DNA from: JAAYZQ01 sp034428935
Lineage (GTDB): Bacteria; Chloroflexota; Anaerolineae; JAAYZQ01
Assembly (NCBI GenBank): GCA_034428935.1
Contig: DAOUHB010000066.1
Span: forward strand, 5,088-69,087
DNA length: 64,000 nt
Reading direction: 5' to 3'
Shown: piece by piece, positions 1 through 8,366 of the stretch
How positions within the stretch are numbered: the stretch's first letter is position 1
Layout of the letters: each line of letters opens with the position of its first letter
The notes under the pieces: generated by a model
The model's database searches: none
The model's input: the letters and a program-made list of their open reading frames with translations, nothing else
Told to the model about the DNA's origin: nothing
Translations under genes and position numbers: made by a program

Positions 1-1
1 G

Positions 2-778
2 TACGAGTTCCGCATCCCGGTCGATTTCGCCTACATCGTGCGGGCCATCATGACCCTGGAGGGCATCAGCCTGCAGCTTGACCCCAGTTTCGACATCTGG
101 GCCGTCACGGCGCCCTATGCCGCGCGGATGATGCTCACCTTCCCCGATCCCAGCATCAGGCGGCGGCTCATGGACGAGCTGCTGACCGACGATGGGGCCC
201 TGGACTGGACCAGGCTCCAGCAACTCGCCATGCTGGCCGCCCACGACACGGCCTTCCGCCTGGAGACCGAGGGGTTGGTGGAGCCGGCGCTCGACATGCT
301 TCTCTCACCCGAGGGAGCGGCGCTGCGGCGTGCCCTGGTCGCCGACCTGCTGCGCACCCCCGACTCGTCCGCGAGCCGCATCGAGGGCCTGGCCCCGCTG
401 CTGACGGCCGATCCGACCCTCACCGGCCGGGACATCCTCGACCGGCTCATCGCCTTCCTTCTGTCCGACGAGGGCGAGGAGACCCGCCAGCAGTTGGCCG
501 AGGGGCTGCGCAACGGCAGCAACGGAAGCCGGCAGGTGGACTGGACACGACTGGCGGACCTGGCCGGCATGGCCACCCAGTTGCATCCCGACTTTCGCCT
601 GGGCACCCTGGTGCGCTCCCTGGGGAGCTATCTCTTCTCGGACGAGGGCCGGCCGGCGCGAAATCAGGCCCTGGCAGCCGGCGCCCGCTGGATGGCGGAT
701 GGCCTTGCCGGCGCCCTCAGCCGCCTGTCCAGGCCCACCACGCCGGCGCGCCCGCGAACCCTGCCCGACGCGGAATAG
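2..778 (+). CDS. C-terminal part of ABC1/UbiB-family atypical kinase (5' truncated by window edge)
   Basis: The reading frame is open from the first base, so this is the last 258 residues of a longer gene that starts outside the window. The visible start of the fragment (FRIPVDFAYIVRAIMTLEG, then LDPSFDI) matches the conserved segment that follows the kinase core in the ABC1/ADCK/UbiB family, atypical protein-kinase-fold ATPases tied to quinone and isoprenoid metabolism. The rest is a helical C-terminal region typical of the long bacterial forms. The catalytic KxGQ and ExD motifs lie upstream and cannot be checked. A strong intrinsic terminator follows about 30 bases after the stop. The family call is fairly firm; the substrate is unknown. 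Confidence 0.75.
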   Translation, partial: YEFRIPVDFAYIVRAIMTLEGISLQLDPSFDIWAVTAPYAARMMLTFPDPSIRRRLMDELLTDDGALDWTRLQQLAMLAAHDTAFRLETEGLVEPALDMLLSPEGAALRRALVADLLRTPDSSASRIEGLAPLLTADPTLTGRDILDRLIAFLLSDEGEETRQQLAEGLRNGSNGSRQVDWTRLADLAGMATQLHPDFRLGTLVRSLGSYLFSDEGRPARNQALAAGARWMADGLAGALSRLSRPTTPARPRTLPDAE

Positions 779-808
779 CCCGGGCGCTCGGTTCTTCAGA
801 AATCAAAG

Positions 809-836
809 AGCGGCGGATGATCCGCCGCTTTTTTTC
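809..836 (+). terminator. Intrinsic terminator after the UbiB-family gene
   Basis: A 10-bp perfect inverted repeat (AGCGGCGGAT / ATCCGCCGCT) is followed immediately by a run of seven T. It sits between two convergent genes and terminates the plus-strand transcript. On the minus strand the following sequence is not T-rich, so termination in that direction would be weak. Confidence 0.85.
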
Positions 837-851
837 GGAAGGAAAGGGCCG

Positions 852-1244
852 CTAACGATCGCCGAAGAACAGGTCCCACCAGGCTTGCTGGGGCGCCGCC
901 AGCCCCGCGCCGGTGCCGTCCCGGGCGTCCGGGCCGGGGGCAGCCTCGCCGGTGGGCTCGATGATCACCACGGGCATCTCGTCAGGCCTGGCCCAGCCGT
1001 TCTCAAGAGCCCAGGCCTCGACAGCTGCCGGGGACTCCACAAATTCCAGGTGTTCATTCAGGACCTCAGCCTCTTCCTGGACAATGGCGATTTCGTTTTC
1101 GATGCGCTCCAATTCGGCCCGCTGTTGTTCCCGCACCTGGGCCTGGCGGGCGAAAGCGGCGCCCACGTAGACGACGAGAGTGCCGACCAGGGCTAGAAGC
1201 AGGTAGCGTACAAGCACTGATTTCCCGGGGATTCTGTCTATCAC
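852..1244 (-). CDS. FtsB/DivIC-family septum formation initiator-like protein
   Basis: A 130-residue protein with the FtsB/DivIC layout: a short cytoplasmic N-terminus, one transmembrane helix (about residues 9-31, SVLVRYLLLALVGTLVVYVG), then a heptad-rich coiled coil (about 33-70, rich in E, Q and R) and an acidic extracytoplasmic tail. Proteins of this family bridge FtsL and FtsQ in the divisome. The GTG start at 1244 is chosen because GGAGG lies five bases upstream; the open frame extends further back, but only through tRNA-Leu sequence. It lies downstream of secG, the solute-binding protein and tRNA-Leu on the same strand. The tail from about residue 100 is Gly/Ala/Pro-rich and unremarkable. 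Confidence 0.75.
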   Translation of the reverse strand: MIDRIPGKSVLVRYLLLALVGTLVVYVGAAFARQAQVREQQRAELERIENEIAIVQEEAEVLNEHLEFVESPAAVEAWALENGWARPDEMPVVIIEPTGEAAPGPDARDGTGAGLAAPQQAWWDLFFGDR

Positions 1245-1362
1245 TTCGGCCTCCAGGACAAGTATACCGCAATCCGGGTTGAAAGTCAACAACGCCGGCA
1301 CGCATTCACGCGCTGTCGACGGATCGCCGGGAAACAAAAATCCCGGCCATAAAGCCGGGACC

Positions 1363-1449
1363 TGGTGCCGAAGGTGGGAGTTGAACCCACACGGGCGTAC
1401 ACCCACTGCGCCCTGAACGCAGCGCGTCTGCCTATTCCGCCACTTCGGC
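1363..1449 (-). tRNA. tRNA-Leu (anticodon CAG)
   Basis: A class II tRNA with a long variable arm. The acceptor stem GCCGAAG/CTTCGGC closes it, the discriminator base is A and CCA is encoded. The anticodon stem CTGCG/CGCAG holds the loop TTCAGGG, giving anticodon CAG, which reads CUG. The T-arm contains GTTCAACTC. It lies 20 bases after the stop of the solute-binding protein gene, on the same strand, so it may be processed from the longer transcript. Confidence 0.95.
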
Positions 1450-1469
1450 ACGCGGGGCATACTTTATCA

Positions 1470-3185
1470 CTACTCGTCGCTTTTGTCAAGCGAGCTACCT
1501 TCGTTGACCACGACGCCTTCGGCCTGCACGTACCAGCTCTGGATGTTGCGGAAACGCTGGCTCGTGTGCAGCATCGGGGACAACTGCACCTCCCGGACGC
1601 TGTCGTGCACAGCATAGGTATAGACCGGATGATGGATGAGGAGGGCCGGCACTTCCTCGGCAAAGATCTGCTGGAAGGTGTGGTACAGCTCCAACAGGCG
1701 CTCCGGATCCGCGGTCAGACGGGCCTCTTCCATAGCCAGGTCCGCCTCCTCGTTGTCAAAGCCCGCATAGTTCTGGCCTGCCTCGGCCTGGGTCGAGTGC
1801 CACAGGGGATAGGGATCCGGATCGGCGGTCAGCGCCATCCGAACGAGGGCCGCGTCAAAGTCGCGGTTGCGCACGAAATTGTTGGCCACCTCGGTGCTCA
1901 CGGTCCGCACCCGGACCCGGACGCCGATGTTTAGCCACTGCGCGGCCATGCCTTCGGCCAGCCCGACCATGGCCGGCTCGTCGGTCGTCAACAACGTGAA
2001 CGCCAGGGTGACACCCTCTCGGTCTCGAACCCGGTCGCCGTCGCTGTCCATCCATCCGGCAGCGTCCAGCAAGCCGATGGCCCGTTCCGGGTCGTAGGAG
2101 TAGTGGCGAACGGCGGGATCGTAGGCCCACAGGATGGGCAACACGGGACTATCGGCCACAAGTCCCTGCCCCTCCAGCACGTCGTCAATCAACTCCTGCC
2201 GGTCCAGGCCGTAGAGGAGCGCCTGTCGCACCTCTTTGACCTGCAAAAACGGCAGCGACTCGCGCTTCAGGTTCAGAAAGACGATGCCGTAGCCCGGCGC
2301 CTGGGCCGAATAGAGCTGCAGGTGGGGCGTGCCGGCCAGCGCGGAAAGGGACTCGCCCTCGGCAGGGTGGAAACCTTGAACCGCTCCCCGCTCAAAGTCG
2401 GTGAGCAGCCCCTTCCAGTCGTCATAGAACCAGAATTCCAGGCGCTCCAGGTAGGATGGCTCTCCCCAATAGTCCTCGTTAGCCACCAGCACGACGCGGT
2501 CGGGAACGGCGCTTTCGACCTTGAACCTGCCGGTGCCTATGGGCGCCCGGCGGGAAAAACTGCTGGAGGGCAGCGTCGCCGCCGGAACGTTGCCCAGGCG
2601 ATGGGCGGGAAGGAGGCCGACGGTCGTATAGTAGAGGAAGGAGGGAAAGGGCTCCGCCAGGCGAAAGCGCACCGCATAGTCGTCCACCTGCTCCACGACG
2701 ACGTTGCGCCAGAGGTCCGAGAGGTTGGCATCGCCCTGGTAGTCGGGGTCCTGCATGGTCTGCACGGTAAAGGCCACGTCGGCCGCCGTAAACGGCGCCG
2801 AGTCGTGCCAGGTCACGTCGTCCCGCAGACGGAACAGGTATTCGAGCCCATCCTCAGACAATTCCCACTCGGTGGCCAGGGAGGGCGAGATCTGCCCATC
2901 CTCGCTCAGAGCCGTGAGCCCCTCAAAAATGAGCGAGTTCAGGTCCTGCTCGGCCGGGTTTCCCCCGGTCATGGACGGTGCCAGGATGGGGTTCATGGCC
3001 TGCCAATAGCCCATGACCCCTTCCACGTAGGTGCCGCCCTCAACGGGGACGATGACTTCGGCGGTCGGTTCGGCCGTTGCTTCTTCTTCTGCAGGGACGC
3101 TGGAGACCAACTGGAAGAGGACGATAAAGATCAGGACGATGCCCAGCAGGGCCAGCACCGCTTGCCAGACAACGCGTCTCGTCAC
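1470..3185 (-). CDS. Family 5 extracellular solute-binding protein (peptide/oligopeptide-type)
   Basis: A 571-residue periplasmic-binding-protein fold of the SBP_bac_5 type (DppA/OppA/NikA relatives). It has an N-terminal hydrophobic helix (about residues 6-26) without a lipobox Cys, a short acidic Thr/Glu/Pro linker, then a mature domain with family blocks such as LSEDGLEYLFRLRDDVTWHD and RQALLYGLDRQELID. It should capture peptides or similar small ligands outside the membrane for an ABC importer. No permease or ATPase gene is nearby, so it is an orphan. The frame extends to a TTG at 3203, but GTG at 3185 has AGAGG six bases upstream and is preferred. A strong hairpin separates it from secG. 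The ligand cannot be told from sequence. Confidence 0.85.
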   Translation of the reverse strand: MTRRVVWQAVLALLGIVLIFIVLFQLVSSVPAEEEATAEPTAEVIVPVEGGTYVEGVMGYWQAMNPILAPSMTGGNPAEQDLNSLIFEGLTALSEDGQISPSLATEWELSEDGLEYLFRLRDDVTWHDSAPFTAADVAFTVQTMQDPDYQGDANLSDLWRNVVVEQVDDYAVRFRLAEPFPSFLYYTTVGLLPAHRLGNVPAATLPSSSFSRRAPIGTGRFKVESAVPDRVVLVANEDYWGEPSYLERLEFWFYDDWKGLLTDFERGAVQGFHPAEGESLSALAGTPHLQLYSAQAPGYGIVFLNLKRESLPFLQVKEVRQALLYGLDRQELIDDVLEGQGLVADSPVLPILWAYDPAVRHYSYDPERAIGLLDAAGWMDSDGDRVRDREGVTLAFTLLTTDEPAMVGLAEGMAAQWLNIGVRVRVRTVSTEVANNFVRNRDFDAALVRMALTADPDPYPLWHSTQAEAGQNYAGFDNEEADLAMEEARLTADPERLLELYHTFQQIFAEEVPALLIHHPVYTYAVHDSVREVQLSPMLHTSQRFRNIQSWYVQAEGVVVNEGSSLDKSDE

Positions 3186-3209
3186 GTTGCGCCTCTTTTG
3201 CAAGCAGAA

Positions 3210-3244
3210 GGGTGCTCCCCGGCGCCATCAGCCGGAGAACACCC
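3210..3244 (-). terminator. Hairpin between secG and the solute-binding protein gene (terminator or attenuator)
   Basis: A 14-bp stem with two G-T wobbles (3210-3223 paired with 3231-3244, 7-base loop) lies downstream of secG. The sequence after it is TTCTGCTT, only partly T-rich. It could end the secG transcript, or partially attenuate it, because no separate promoter for the next gene is evident. Confidence 0.5.
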
Positions 3245-3278
3245 CTGTGATGAAAGCCGGGATAAATGCACCCTATGC

Positions 3279-3509
3279 TCAGGCAACCAACACGCTGACA
3301 ATTGAAACGAGGAAAAAGGCAACCGCCAGTCCAACCGTGACGTTGAACAATGTCTTTTCCACGCCGCGCCGGGTGTGATACACGCCACCCTCGCCGCCAA
3401 AGATACCACCCAGGCCGCCGCTACCCTTGGCCTGAACCAGGATGATCACGATCAAGGCGATCGAGATGATCATCTGAACGACCTGAACATATGGCAGAAA
3501 ACCTCGCAC
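3279..3509 (-). CDS. secG: SecG, preprotein translocase subunit
   Basis: A 76-residue protein with two transmembrane helices (about residues 9-26 and 53-75). Between them is the Gly-rich loop typical of SecG (QAKGSGGLGGIFGG, then GVYHTRRG). SecG is the accessory subunit of the SecYEG channel and assists SecA-driven export. Tandem GTG codons begin the frame. The second, at 3509, is favoured because GGAGG is six bases upstream; it is only three bases from the first. A clean promoter lies upstream (3567-3595), divergent from the mreB promoter. Confidence 0.92.
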   Translation of the reverse strand: MRGFLPYVQVVQMIISIALIVIILVQAKGSGGLGGIFGGEGGVYHTRRGVEKTLFNVTVGLAVAFFLVSIVSVLVA

Positions 3510-3566
3510 CACGCGCCTCCATAAACTGCAATAGGGTCTGGACGCCTCTCGACGCCAAGCCGGCAG

Positions 3567-3595
3567 ATTATACCACGATCTCAGAAGGGTGGCAA
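3567..3595 (-). promoter_or_regulatory. Sigma70-type promoter of secG
   Basis: On the minus strand TTGCCA and TATAAT are separated by exactly 17 bases. The -10 box is consensus and lies about 60 bases upstream of the secG start. Confidence 0.75.
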
Positions 3596-3654
3596 ATGGC
3601 CGGCCGGGGTTGTGCTTGCCCTGCCGGCCGGCATCACCGCCGTCTCATACTCGT

Positions 3655-3683
3655 TTGCCGTCTACCGCCTTTTCGAGTATAAT
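3655..3683 (+). promoter_or_regulatory. Sigma70-type promoter of the mreB-rodA operon
   Basis: TTGCCG, 17 bases, then a consensus TATAAT on the plus strand. It lies about 110 bases upstream of mreB, leaving an untranslated leader of roughly 100 bases. It is the only good promoter seen before the ten-gene morphogenesis operon. Confidence 0.75.
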
Positions 3684-3792
3684 GGGCAAGTGCGGTTCCG
3701 GATCCGGGTTCCGGGCCGTGCCGTGCAGGGAATCCCGGCACGGCGCTGGCGAGGGCATCGCCGGACGCTAACTCACAGGTGAGGGTTGGTAC

Positions 3793-4854
3793 GTGTTTAG
3801 TCCTTTGAACTTTATTCTGGGCCTCTTCTCTCAGGACGTTGGCATCGACCTGGGTACGGCCAACACGCTGGTCAACGTCCGCAACAAAGGGATCGTGATC
3901 AACGAACCCTCCGTAGTAGCCATCGACAAAAAATCCAAGAGGGTATTGGCCATTGGCCTGGATGCCAAGGAGATGGTGGGGCGAACGCCCGCCGATATCA
4001 TTGCCATCCGCCCTCTTCGTGACGGCGTCATCAGCGATTTCGACGTCACCGAGCGCATGCTCCACTATTTCATCAAGAAGGTGCACGACAAGGCGTTCCT
4101 GCCCGTGCCGCGACCTCGGGTCGTCGTTGGAATCCCCTCCGGTGTGACCGAGGTCGAAAAGCGGGCGGTGTACGATGCCACCCTGTCGGCCGGCGCCCGC
4201 GAGGCATATCTCATCGAGGAGCCCATGGCGGCGGCCATCGGCGCGGGGCTGCCCATCACCGACTCTCTGGGCAGCATGATCGTGGACATTGGCGGCGGCA
4301 CCACCGAGGTGGCCGTCGTCGCCCTGGGAGGCATCGTAGTCAGCCGCAGCCTGCGCGTTGCAGGCGATGAAATGGACGACGACATCATCCAGTATGCTCG
4401 CCAGAAGTACAACCTGCTCATCGGCGAGCGCATGGCCGAGCGGATCAAGATCACCATCGGCTCCGCCTATCCGTTGCCCCAGGAACAGGTCATGTCCCTC
4501 AAGGGGCGTAACCTGATTACCGGCCTGCCCGAGTCCATCGAGGTCAGCAGTGTCGAGGTCCGCGAAGCCCTTGCCAACTCGGTCAACATCATCGTCGAGA
4601 CCGTCCGCGAGGCGCTGGACGACACCCCGCCAGAGCTGGTGGCCGACCTGATGGAGCAGGGGATCGCCCTGGCCGGCGGCGGGGCGCTATTGCAGGGTCT
4701 CGACCAACGGCTGTCAGAAGAGACCAAAATGCGCGTATACGTGGCCGAAGACGCCATGACGTGTGTTGCCCGCGGAGCCGGCAAGGTCCTGGAAGACCTG
4801 GACCGGCTGCACAAGGTATTGGCCAGCCTGCAGCGGGGCAGCACGGTTCACTAG
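3793..4854 (+). CDS. mreB: MreB, actin-like rod-shape protein
   Basis: A 353-residue actin-fold ATPase that polymerises under the membrane and guides the elongation machinery. The phosphate-1 motif GIDLGTANTLV begins near residue 17. VDIGGGTTEVAVV forms the second phosphate loop and ALAGGGALLQGLD the adenosine motif. The N-terminus (MFSPLNFILGLF) is hydrophobic and amphipathic, suiting direct membrane binding. The start is GTG, with a weak purine-rich stretch upstream. It is first in the operon mreB-mreC-mreD-mrdA-C39-like-minCDE-rodA-GNAT. Length and motifs are normal for the family. Confidence 0.97.
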   Translation: MFSPLNFILGLFSQDVGIDLGTANTLVNVRNKGIVINEPSVVAIDKKSKRVLAIGLDAKEMVGRTPADIIAIRPLRDGVISDFDVTERMLHYFIKKVHDKAFLPVPRPRVVVGIPSGVTEVEKRAVYDATLSAGAREAYLIEEPMAAAIGAGLPITDSLGSMIVDIGGGTTEVAVVALGGIVVSRSLRVAGDEMDDDIIQYARQKYNLLIGERMAERIKITIGSAYPLPQEQVMSLKGRNLITGLPESIEVSSVEVREALANSVNIIVETVREALDDTPPELVADLMEQGIALAGGGALLQGLDQRLSEETKMRVYVAEDAMTCVARGAGKVLEDLDRLHKVLASLQRGSTVH

Positions 4855-4937
4855 AACCTGGAAACCAGGTTCCGGCTGCTCGAGGAGAAGGGAGGGCAAC
4901 AGGCAGGCGATAGCAGCCCAGGGGGTCAAGGTAGAAA

Positions 4938-5789
4938 ATGACTCGTGAGCGTTTCCAAAACCTCATCCCCGTGTTGCTCGTTGTGATCACGTTGATTGGC
5001 CTCGTCTCGCACCGCGCCGGCCTGTTACAGCCTGTCGAGTCGCTCTTTCTTCGAGCCACCGCACCGTTACAAGAGGGAGTCAGCGGGATCGCTGCCCAAT
5101 TCGGCCAACTGGCGCAGACGGCCCGTGATTTGCGGACCCTTCGCCAGCGCAACGAAGAGCTGGAAGCAGAAAACGCCCGCCTCTTCCTGGACAATGTCCG
5201 CCTTCGAGAGATCGCGGCCGAGGCAGCCATGCTGCGCGACCTCCTCAATGTTCGACAGAGCAGCCCCTCCTTTGAGGTCCAGGGAGCCCGAGTTGTCGGG
5301 CGCATTATCGGCCAGGATCCAAGCAACCTGCAGCGCTATGTCATCCTGGACGTTGGCCAGGAGGCAGGCATCGCGCGCAACATGCCCGTGGTCGATTACA
5401 GGGGCCTGGTGGGACGCGTCTCCGAGGCCGGCGTCGGCTGGTCCCGCGTCCTCCTGATCAACGACATGAGCAGTGTGGTGAACGCCCTGACCCAGAGCAC
5501 CCGGGCCAGCGGGCTGGTCCACGGCCAGCCGGACGGTTCGCTGGTGATGGAGTCCATACCCCAGGGCGATACCGTGAGCGTTGGCGATACCGTGTTCACC
5601 TCAGGACTGGGAGGAAACTTCCCGAGACAGATCCTCATCGGCCAGGTGATCGAAGTGCAGCGCAAGGATTATGAGCTCTATCAGACGGCTGTCATCCAAC
5701 CAACTGTCGACTTTGACCATCTGGAACTCGTGCTGGTCATCACCGACTTTGAGCGGGTCGAGCCGCTACTGGACGAGGAGACCCCATGA
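4938..5789 (+). CDS. mreC: MreC, rod-shape determining protein
   Basis: A 283-residue membrane-anchored protein: one N-terminal transmembrane helix (about residues 10-28), a coiled coil (about 60-105, LRQRNEELEAENARLF), then the MreC beta-domain. Conserved blocks visible are ARVVGRIIGQDPSNLQRYVI, GLVGRVSEAG and GDTVFTSGLGGNFP. MreC links cytoplasmic MreB to periplasmic PBP2 and activates it. It follows mreB by 83 bases and is followed by mreD. Start ATG; the spacing to mreB is the largest within the front half of the operon. Confidence 0.95.
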   Translation: MTRERFQNLIPVLLVVITLIGLVSHRAGLLQPVESLFLRATAPLQEGVSGIAAQFGQLAQTARDLRTLRQRNEELEAENARLFLDNVRLREIAAEAAMLRDLLNVRQSSPSFEVQGARVVGRIIGQDPSNLQRYVILDVGQEAGIARNMPVVDYRGLVGRVSEAGVGWSRVLLINDMSSVVNALTQSTRASGLVHGQPDGSLVMESIPQGDTVSVGDTVFTSGLGGNFPRQILIGQVIEVQRKDYELYQTAVIQPTVDFDHLELVLVITDFERVEPLLDEETP

Positions 5790-5863
5790 CGCCGGAGCCA
5801 GGCATGCTATGGCCTCCGATCCTGGCCCATTGCCGCGCGGCAGGTTCTACGGGCTGGTGAAGC

Positions 5864-6364
5864 GTGACCATCTATCTTGTCATCCCCCTCATGCTCGCTG
5901 CGGCCCTGCTCCAGGTGGCACTGATTCCACACCTCACGGTGTGGGGAGTGTTTGCCGATCTGCCTTTGCTCCTGGTGTTGAGCTGGGGCCTGCTCCGGGG
6001 AGGGAGAGAGGGTGCGGTGTGGGGGTTCGTGGCCGGGATCTTCACGGACTTTTTTTCGGGGGGGCCGTTCGGCGCGGCGACGCTGTCGCTCATGGCTGCC
6101 GGCGCCCTTTCGGGCCTGGGCCAGAACGTCGTCTACCGTCACTATCTCCTGCTTCCCCCGCTCATTGCCTTCCTGGGCACGCTGATCTACGACCTGCTCT
6201 TCATGGTCGTCATGGTGATCACGGGCCACAGCGTGGTGTGGCTGGAAACCCTGGGCCGGATCATTGTCCCTTCGGCCGCGCTCAACGCGCTGCTGATCCC
6301 CATCGCCCTGGGCCTGATGCGCCTCGTGCACAGGCGTCTCGGCGGGGAGGCTATCGAGATCTAG
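5864..6364 (+). CDS. mreD: MreD, rod-shape determining membrane protein
   Basis: A 166-residue, almost entirely hydrophobic protein with about five membrane helices. The charged loop GLLRGGREGAVWGFVAGIFTD and the later GPFGAATLSLMAAG are the MreD hallmarks. It is part of the MreBCD-RodA-PBP2 elongasome. The start is GTG at 5864. It ends one base before the ATG of mrdA, so the two are translationally coupled. The position between mreC and mrdA supports the call, since the primary sequence of this family is poorly conserved. Confidence 0.92.
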   Translation: MTIYLVIPLMLAAALLQVALIPHLTVWGVFADLPLLLVLSWGLLRGGREGAVWGFVAGIFTDFFSGGPFGAATLSLMAAGALSGLGQNVVYRHYLLLPPLIAFLGTLIYDLLFMVVMVITGHSVVWLETLGRIIVPSAALNALLIPIALGLMRLVHRRLGGEAIEI

Positions 6365-6365
6365 G

Positions 6366-8366
6366 ATGATCGGTCGCGAATCGCACGTGAGCAAGTTCAG
6401 GTTGATGGCGTACCGCGCCGTGCTCGGCCTCGCCTTCCTCGTGCTGGTTGGCCAACTGTGGCGCCTGCAGATCCAGCAAGGGGACTACTATTCGGAAGCA
6501 GCCGAGAGCAACCGCATACGGCTCCAGGCCGACCCGGCACCGCGGGGCGTCATCTATGACCGGCGAGGCCACCTCCTGGCGCGCAACCAGCCACAGCTCA
6601 CCGTGTCCGTCGTGCCCGCCTACCTGCCCGAAGACCCGGCGGAGCGCAGCAAGCTGCTGCTGCGCCTCAGCGAACTGATCGAGATGCCCTTGAGAAGCGC
6701 GCCGGCAGGCCCCTCCTACCTGGGCAATGTCTCGTCCGACATGGAGCCAATCCCCGACCCGCCTCCGGGCATCCTGGACATCCTTGAAGGAGCCGAAGAC
6801 GAGCTGGCGTTCTACCGGCCGGCGCTCCTCAAAGAAGGAATTTCGCGCGAAGTGGCCCTGGCCCTGGAAGAGGAACACCTGGACTGGCCAGGCATCCTGG
6901 TCGAGTCCAAGCCGGTCCGGGAGTATCTCTACGGCCCTCTGACGGCCCACATCCTCGGCTACGTCGGCCCCATCCCCGGCGAGGAAGCGGAGAGCTACAG
7001 GGCCGAGGGGTACGACCCGGGCCTGCACAGCGTGGGCATCAGCGGCATCGAGAACACCTTTGAGCGAGAACTGCACGGCGACGATGGCCAGAAACTCATC
7101 GAAGTGGACGTCCACGGCCGGGAGATTGGCATTGTCGGCGAGCCCGAGCCGGCCATCCCCGGCTACAACCTGCAGCTCACTCTCGATCTGGACCTGCAGC
7201 GGGTTTCGGAAGAGATCCTGAAAAAGCAGTTGGAGGCCGTGAACAGGGATCAGGGTGTGGTCATTGCCATGAACCCGCAGACGGGCGAGATCCTGGCCCT
7301 GGTCACGCTGCCCGGCTATGACAACAACGAGTTCTCGGGAGGTATCTCGTCCCAGGCCCTGCAAAAGCTGCAAGAGGACCCCAGCCGTCCCCTGGTCAAC
7401 CACGCCATCTCGGGCATGTTCCCGCCTGGCTCGACCTTCAAGATCACCGTCGCTGCCGGGGCGCTGGAAGAAGGCGTGGTTACGGCCAACAGCACCTTCT
7501 ATTGCGGCGGCATCCTGTGGCTTCCGAACCGTTTCTATCCCGGGGACCCCAGCCTGGCGCAGCCTTTCTACTGCTGGATTCACTCAGGCTATGGCCGCCA
7601 TGGCTCGTTGAGCATTGTTTCGGCCATTGGGCGCTCCTGCGATATCTATTTCTACCAGGCGGGGGGCGGCTACCGGGATCAGAGCCGCGGCCTGGGTGCG
7701 GAGCGCCTGGGCCAGTATGCCCAGCTCTTTGGCTTTGGCGCGCCATCAGGGATCGACCTGCCCGGGGAAGCGCCAGGGCTCATCCCCGACGCCAAGTGGA
7801 AACGGGTCAACTACAGCGAGTCGTGGGTGACGGGCGACACGTACAACATGGCCATCGGCCAGGGCTTTGTACTGGCCACACCCCTCCAGGTGCTGAATGC
7901 CGCGGCGACCGTGGCCAACGGCGGGACGCTCTACCGGCCGCAGCTCGTGCGCCAGGTTATCGACGGCGATGGGCAGGTGGTGCGCGCCTTTGCCCCCGAC
8001 GTCATCCGCCAGGTGCCCGTGTCGGCCGCAAACATGAACCTGGTGCGCGAGGGGATGCGCGCCGTTGTTTCTGGCGCGGGCGCCACCGCCTACGCGATGA
8101 ACGTGCCGGGCGTGACCGTCGCCGGCAAGACGGGAACCGCCGAGTTCTTCGAAGACCGCAACAAGGATGGCCTTCCCGATCGCGACAAGGAAGGGCACCT
8201 GCCCACCCACGCCTGGTTCACAGCCTTTGCGCCCTACGAGGATCCCGAGATCGCCGTGGTGGTGTTTCTGTGGGGCGGGGGCGAGGGCTCGGGAACCGCT
8301 GTCCCCGTAGCCCGCGATATCTTGCGGTACTATTTCAACCGCGACCTCGACGAGGTCGGACAGTGA
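6366..8366 (+). CDS. mrdA: Penicillin-binding protein 2 (elongasome transpeptidase)
   Basis: A 666-residue class B PBP. It has an N-terminal transmembrane helix (about 15-35) and a PBP dimerisation domain with the RGVIYDRRG motif (about 60-68). The transpeptidase domain shows the active-site serine in STFK (356-359), the second motif as SCD (424-426), an SxD variant of SxN, and KTG at 588-590. It cross-links new peptidoglycan during lateral growth with RodA and MreC. It starts one base after mreD stops. Its TGA stop overlaps the GTG start of the next gene (GTGA). Length is in the normal PBP2 range. Confidence 0.95.
   Translation: MIGRESHVSKFRLMAYRAVLGLAFLVLVGQLWRLQIQQGDYYSEAAESNRIRLQADPAPRGVIYDRRGHLLARNQPQLTVSVVPAYLPEDPAERSKLLLRLSELIEMPLRSAPAGPSYLGNVSSDMEPIPDPPPGILDILEGAEDELAFYRPALLKEGISREVALALEEEHLDWPGILVESKPVREYLYGPLTAHILGYVGPIPGEEAESYRAEGYDPGLHSVGISGIENTFERELHGDDGQKLIEVDVHGREIGIVGEPEPAIPGYNLQLTLDLDLQRVSEEILKKQLEAVNRDQGVVIAMNPQTGEILALVTLPGYDNNEFSGGISSQALQKLQEDPSRPLVNHAISGMFPPGSTFKITVAAGALEEGVVTANSTFYCGGILWLPNRFYPGDPSLAQPFYCWIHSGYGRHGSLSIVSAIGRSCDIYFYQAGGGYRDQSRGLGAERLGQYAQLFGFGAPSGIDLPGEAPGLIPDAKWKRVNYSESWVTGDTYNMAIGQGFVLATPLQVLNAAATVANGGTLYRPQLVRQVIDGDGQVVRAFAPDVIRQVPVSAANMNLVREGMRAVVSGAGATAYAMNVPGVTVAGKTGTAEFFEDRNKDGLPDRDKEGHLPTHAWFTAFAPYEDPEIAVVVFLWGGGEGSGTAVPVARDILRYYFNRDLDEVGQ

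Noticed and set aside
7502..8362. Upstream extension of the C39-like gene frame through mrdA.
   Set aside because: Out of frame with the PBP2 gene and Arg/Gly-rich; the GTG at 8363 overlapping the mrdA stop is a natural start.
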